A stretch of 22,188 nt of DNA. It comes from Patescibacteria group bacterium UBA918 (GTDB lineage Bacteria; Patescibacteriota; Minisyncoccia; Phycocordibacterales; UBA918). The position numbers and the translations under genes are program-made. Below the pieces are notes generated by a model, which saw only the letters and a program-made list of their open reading frames with translations, made no database searches and was not told the origin of the DNA. Below, piece after piece: positions 19,570 to 22,188 of this stretch. Numbering within the stretch: position 1 is the first letter of the stretch; every line of letters starts with the position of its first letter. The stretch is taken from positions 22,924-45,111 of the forward strand of contig DBEA01000015.1 in assembly GCA_002293845.1 (NCBI GenBank). The letters are read 5' to 3'.

Positions 19570-19606
19570 TCTTTCAACTTTTTGATTTTAACCTTAAACT
19601 GTCCGC

Positions 19607-20470
19607 ATGCCCGAACTACCCGAAGTGGAGACCGTCCGCATCCAACTCTTCCTCAGACTGAAAGGGAAGACCATAGATTCCGTAAAGATCCATCATGATA
19701 AATCCGTACGCGGCGACCGGCGTTTCGCGACCGCACTAAAAGGGCTCAGGATCGACGATATAGATCGTGTCGGAAAACTGCTCATATTTTCTTTCGAAGG
19801 TAAAAATGACCTCTTTTTACTCGTGCATCTGAAGATGACCGGGCAATTGTTTCTGATCGACAAAAGCGGATCGAGACAGGCCGCAGGCGGACACGAGACC
19901 AAGCACGATTCCACTCTTCCCAATCGCCATACACGAGTGGAGTTCGATCTCAAAGATGGAACCAAATTATGCTTCAACGATCAGCGGATATTCGGTTATT
20001 TGAAACTGACGGATAAAAAAGGGTTGGCCGCCGCCAAAGATCGCTTCGGACCAGAGCCCCATCAAGGCGCGCTGGATTTCGACTATTTCTTCTCGCGACT
20101 TCAAAAGAGCGGCCGCAACCTGAAAGCTATGCTGTTGGATCAGACTTTCGTCGCCGGACTGGGCAATATATATGTGGACGAGAGTCTATTTCGGGCCGGT
20201 CTCGCGCCTACCCGCGCCGCTCGTTCATTGACCGCGGCGGAGGCCAAGCGGCTCCTGCGCGAAGCGGCCAAAGTCCTAAAAGAAGCGATCAGGCACGGAG
20301 GCACTACCTTTCAATCTTTTAAAGATTCGACCGGTAAAAAAGGCAACTATACTGGCAAACTCAAGGTCTTCGCCAGACAGGGTTTACCTTGCCCCCGTTG
20401 CGGCCACATCATATTGAAGTCCAAGGTAGCGGGTCGAGGCACTCATTACTGCCCTCAATGCCAAAAGTAA
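19607..20470 (+). CDS. mutM: Formamidopyrimidine-DNA glycosylase
   Basis: Fpg/MutM removes 8-oxoguanine and formamidopyrimidines and cleaves the abasic strand. The 287-aa protein starts MPELPEVETV with catalytic P2 and E3. It has the VGKLLIFSF lysine loop, the H2TH segment with LDQTFVAGLGNIYVDESLF, and a complete C-terminal zinc finger (C262, C265, C282, C285) with the phosphate-binding R277 in GRGTHYCPQC. Everything needed for activity is present. The start ATG has TAAACT 6 nt upstream and no Shine-Dalgarno, again leaderless in layout. It is divergent from mgtE and followed by a short membrane peptide gene with its own -10 box. Confidence 0.97.
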   Translation: MPELPEVETVRIQLFLRLKGKTIDSVKIHHDKSVRGDRRFATALKGLRIDDIDRVGKLLIFSFEGKNDLFLLVHLKMTGQLFLIDKSGSRQAAGGHETKHDSTLPNRHTRVEFDLKDGTKLCFNDQRIFGYLKLTDKKGLAAAKDRFGPEPHQGALDFDYFFSRLQKSGRNLKAMLLDQTFVAGLGNIYVDESLFRAGLAPTRAARSLTAAEAKRLLREAAKVLKEAIRHGGTTFQSFKDSTGKKGNYTGKLKVFARQGLPCPRCGHIILKSKVAGRGTHYCPQCQK

Positions 20471-20476
20471 ATATGT

Positions 20477-20482
20477 TAAAAT
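20477..20482 (+). promoter_or_regulatory. Extended -10 box of the small operon
   Basis: ATATGTTAAAATAG gives TAAAAT with an upstream TG, 8 nt before the ATG at 20491. Confidence 0.6.
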
Positions 20483-20490
20483 AGAAGTGT

Positions 20491-20616
20491 ATGAGACATG
20501 CCTATGCATTGCTCGGACTCTCCATTTTGATAGTTTTGTTAGGTGCCTTCCTGATCGTACAAAAGGCCCACGCTCCGGCCGACACCGACAACGTACGTGA
20601 CGAATCACGCCTTTGA
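20491..20616 (+). CDS. 41-aa membrane peptide
   Basis: A short ORF encodes MRHAYALLGLSILIVLLGAF followed by LIVQKAHAP and an acidic tail. It has one hydrophobic segment (residues 6-23) that could be an anchor or a signal peptide with an APA-like cleavage site. It has its own extended -10 box and ends 1 nt before the next ATG. I know no family. Position as first cistron in a tightly packed operon makes it likely real. Confidence 0.6.
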   Translation: MRHAYALLGLSILIVLLGAFLIVQKAHAPADTDNVRDESRL

Positions 20617-20617
20617 T

Positions 20618-20884
20618 ATGCCAACGCCGACTTTATACGTAAAAAACACCTGCTATTTTTGCCGCAAAGTGTTGGATTTCGCCGCGACGCATCACATACA
20701 TCTCATGATCAAAGACATCGTTTCGGAGCCAACGGGTCCCGAGGAGCTCCTGCGCATCGGAGGAAAACTCCAAGTGCCATTTCTCGTCGATGCCCGAAAC
20801 GGACTGTCGCTATACGAATCCGACGACATAATAGACCACCTAAAAAGATACTATGCTCATCAAAGTGCGCGTATTTCCGAATAG
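20618..20884 (+). CDS. Glutaredoxin-like thiol oxidoreductase
   Basis: The 88-aa protein has a thioredoxin fold of the glutaredoxin/GST-N type. It has the redox motif CYFC (residues 12-15) after strand TLYVKN, the cis-proline loop QVPFLVD, and YESDDIIDHLKRYY, matching glutathione- or thiol-binding glutaredoxins. CYFC is close to the classical CPYC but lacks the proline. The ATG at 20618 is chosen because it lies 1 nt after the preceding stop; the in-frame GTG at 20597 would overlap the upstream gene. The 3' end overlaps the YggU gene by 32 nt. Confidence 0.85.
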   Translation: MPTPTLYVKNTCYFCRKVLDFAATHHIHLMIKDIVSEPTGPEELLRIGGKLQVPFLVDARNGLSLYESDDIIDHLKRYYAHQSARISE

Positions 20885-21086
20885 TCGGAAAGAATCGATA
20901 GAGAAAGACGCTGACGGTACGTATCGTATCAAAGTGAGAGTGCCGGCCGAAAGAAACCAGGCCAATGTTCGAGCGCGAGAGTTGTTAGCGACCGCACTAG
21001 GACAGAAGCCGGGTGCGGTAAAATTAGTGGTAGGGCACCGCGGACCGAATAAACGATTCGAGGTCAATTTAAAAGTTAATCAATGA
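20853..21086 (+). CDS. YggU/DUF167 family protein
   Basis: A 77-aa protein of the YggU (DUF167) family. It is recognised by the N-terminal strand MLIKVRVFPNSRKESI, the central YRIKVRVPAERNQANVRARE block (normally P-P-x-x-G-x-A-N) and the end GAVKLVVGHRGPNKRFEV. Structures are known for the family, but function is not established. Its start overlaps the glutaredoxin-like gene by 32 nt and its stop overlaps the next ATG (ATGA), so translation is probably coupled through the operon. Confidence 0.9.
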   Translation: MLIKVRVFPNSRKESIEKDADGTYRIKVRVPAERNQANVRARELLATALGQKPGAVKLVVGHRGPNKRFEVNLKVNQ

Positions 21087-21463
21087 ACATGTCGTTTCCC
21101 ATCATCAATTTCAAAGTCACCCAAACCGAGATCAACGATGCTTTAAAAAACATCACCGAAAACAAACTGCGGAGCTTGGAAAAATTCATCGGCGAAGCCC
21201 CGACGATATGTGATGTCGAGTTCGAACGCGTGACCAATCATCATCAGCAGGGAGATATTCATCGCGTGGAGGTGAATCTAGAGGTCAACGGCAAACTGTT
21301 CCGTTCCGAGGCCACGGCCGACAGCTTCGAAAAAGCCATTGACGAGGTGCGGTCCGAATTAGACGAAGAGATGCGCCGGGCCAGAGGTAAAGAGGATACG
21401 ATGATCAAGAAAGGAGGTCGTCGACTGAAGGAGTTGCTTCGTTGGAGTCACGTCGGACGATAG
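21083..21463 (+). CDS. Ribosome hibernation factor, HPF/RaiA-like
   Basis: A 126-aa protein with the HPF/YfiA beta-alpha-beta-beta-beta-alpha fold: FPIINFKVTQTEIND, LRSLEKFIG, CDVEFERVTNH, GDIHRVEVNLEVNGKLFRSE and ATADSFEKAIDEVRSELDEE. These proteins bind the 30S decoding region and silence ribosomes in stationary phase. It is the short form without the C-terminal dimerisation domain of long HPF. The basic tail (KKGGRRLKELLRW) is typical. The start overlaps the YggU stop by 4 nt. The 3' end overlaps the convergent fmt gene by 16 nt. Confidence 0.9.
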   Translation: MNMSFPIINFKVTQTEINDALKNITENKLRSLEKFIGEAPTICDVEFERVTNHHQQGDIHRVEVNLEVNGKLFRSEATADSFEKAIDEVRSELDEEMRRARGKEDTMIKKGGRRLKELLRWSHVGR

Positions 21464-22188
21464 TCTGTTTCTTTGCCGCCTTCCGGTACCACCCTCTCGA
21501 CGACGAAACGGCCGCCGCGCCAACTCGCTTTCTTGATCTTCATCCTTTTGCCGGCTTGAAAAAAGTAGGTGCCGGCCGAGGCGGCGAAAGCGCGGTATTT
21601 GCGCCAATTCGCTTCGTCGGCGTCACCGAGATCGATGAGACCGTCTTCTTTAGAATATTTTGGAGCGTACGTGACCTTAGTTTCGTCCTGTGAGACAGGG
21701 AAGATCTCACCGCTCATGTATCGAGGCAAAGTGCGCACGAGTAGATCGGCCCCGAGCTCTATAAGTCGCGGTCGCAGGGTCAGCGCCGTGTCCTCGGGGA
21801 ACACTTCCATGCTTTCTACGGAGATGATATCACCGGCGTCTAGCCTTTTCACCATCCTTTGAATAGTGACGCCGGTGACAGCGTCGCCGTGAAGCAGAGC
21901 CGACTCCATGGGCGAAGCTCCGCGCCAGCGCGGCAGTAGCGAGTAATGCACGTTCAAGACGCCGAGCGGGAAAGAGGCGATCAGTTCTTCCGGCAGGATC
22001 TTGCCGTAGGCGACGACGATCGCGAGGTCGGCGCCTACGGCGCCGACCTGCTCGATCGTGTCCTGGTCCAATTTTTCCGGAATCAAAACAGGCAAACCGA
22101 CCGACTCGGCCAGTTCTCGCACCGGTGACGGCATCGACACATGTCCCCGACCACGCGGCGCGTCGGGGTTGGTAACGACGGCGGCCGG
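21448..22188 (-). CDS. fmt: Methionyl-tRNA formyltransferase (partial, N-terminus beyond the window)
   Basis: Fmt formylates Met-tRNA(fMet) for initiation. The reading frame stays open to the window end, so the first part of the N-terminus is missing. Visible are VVTNPDAPRGRGH (normally the PDRPAGRG region), the active-site strand NVHYSLLPRWRGASP with its N and H, the RLDAGDI aspartate, and the C-terminal domain with FAASAGTYFFQAGKRMKI. It works in the same cycle as the deformylase in the cassette array, although the two are 10 kb apart. The 3' end overlaps the HPF-like gene. Confidence 0.95.
   Translation of the reverse strand, partial: PAAVVTNPDAPRGRGHVSMPSPVRELAESVGLPVLIPEKLDQDTIEQVGAVGADLAIVVAYGKILPEELIASFPLGVLNVHYSLLPRWRGASPMESALLHGDAVTGVTIQRMVKRLDAGDIISVESMEVFPEDTALTLRPRLIELGADLLVRTLPRYMSGEIFPVSQDETKVTYAPKYSKEDGLIDLGDADEANWRKYRAFAASAGTYFFQAGKRMKIKKASWRGGRFVVERVVPEGGKETDYRPT

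Noticed and set aside
19500..19577. Longer mgtE start
   Set aside because: The extension reads through the GC-rich hairpin and the -10 region and lacks similarity to MgtE N-termini.

Overview
The window reads as a chromosomal segment of a small-genome bacterium, most likely a Patescibacteria (CPR, Parcubacteria-like) member. This is inferred from three things: compact genes with a -10-like hexamer only 3-9 nt before many start codons (leaderless-type promoters), tRNAs without encoded CCA, and a gene set rich in short exported cell-wall and membrane proteins. No rRNA or other decisive phylogenetic marker is present.

Left flank (1-4556): truB with a tiny upstream membrane peptide, an RlpA-like protein and a divergent GH18 hydrolase, an unknown protein, uracil-DNA glycosylase, and an HTH protein with a LAGLIDADG-like segment.

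tRNA region (4574-6125): tRNA-Ala(GGC), then a nest of tRNA-Pro-like halves placed concentrically around one intact tRNA-Pro(CGG), with extended inverted flanks and small perfect hairpins. A small HNH nuclease gene on the other strand abuts the nest. tRNA-Asn(GTT) follows, split inside its anticodon by a 289-nt group I intron, and then about 190 nt of hairpins carrying direct and inverted copies of the tRNA-Asn 3' end.

Cassette array (6186-12982): the most unusual part. A conserved ~32-bp intergenic repeat occurs seven times (R1-R7) and separates six one- or two-gene units: HNH-repeat protein plus ParB-like protein; an archaemetzincin-like zinc protease; two unknown proteins; peptide deformylase; a 116-aa unknown; and an RBBP9/YdeN-like hydrolase. 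Four units have a TTGACA-type promoter right after the repeat, a long leader, a Shine-Dalgarno sequence and usually a terminator. The deformylase and hydrolase units instead share a 70-nt AT-rich leaderless promoter region and have stop codons inside or overlapping the next repeat. I see no recombinase in the window. The layout resembles a gene-cassette or dif-module array, but the sites do not look like attC or dif.

Right flank (13000-22188): ordinary genes. These are a membrane-anchored protein and DsbB; a cell-envelope group (DUF4105-like, SH3b plus YkuD L,D-transpeptidase, C39-like peptidase); TspO with a conserved unknown; DedA; MgtE; formamidopyrimidine-DNA glycosylase; a packed operon (41-aa membrane peptide, glutaredoxin-like, YggU, HPF-like); and methionyl-tRNA formyltransferase, cut by the window end.
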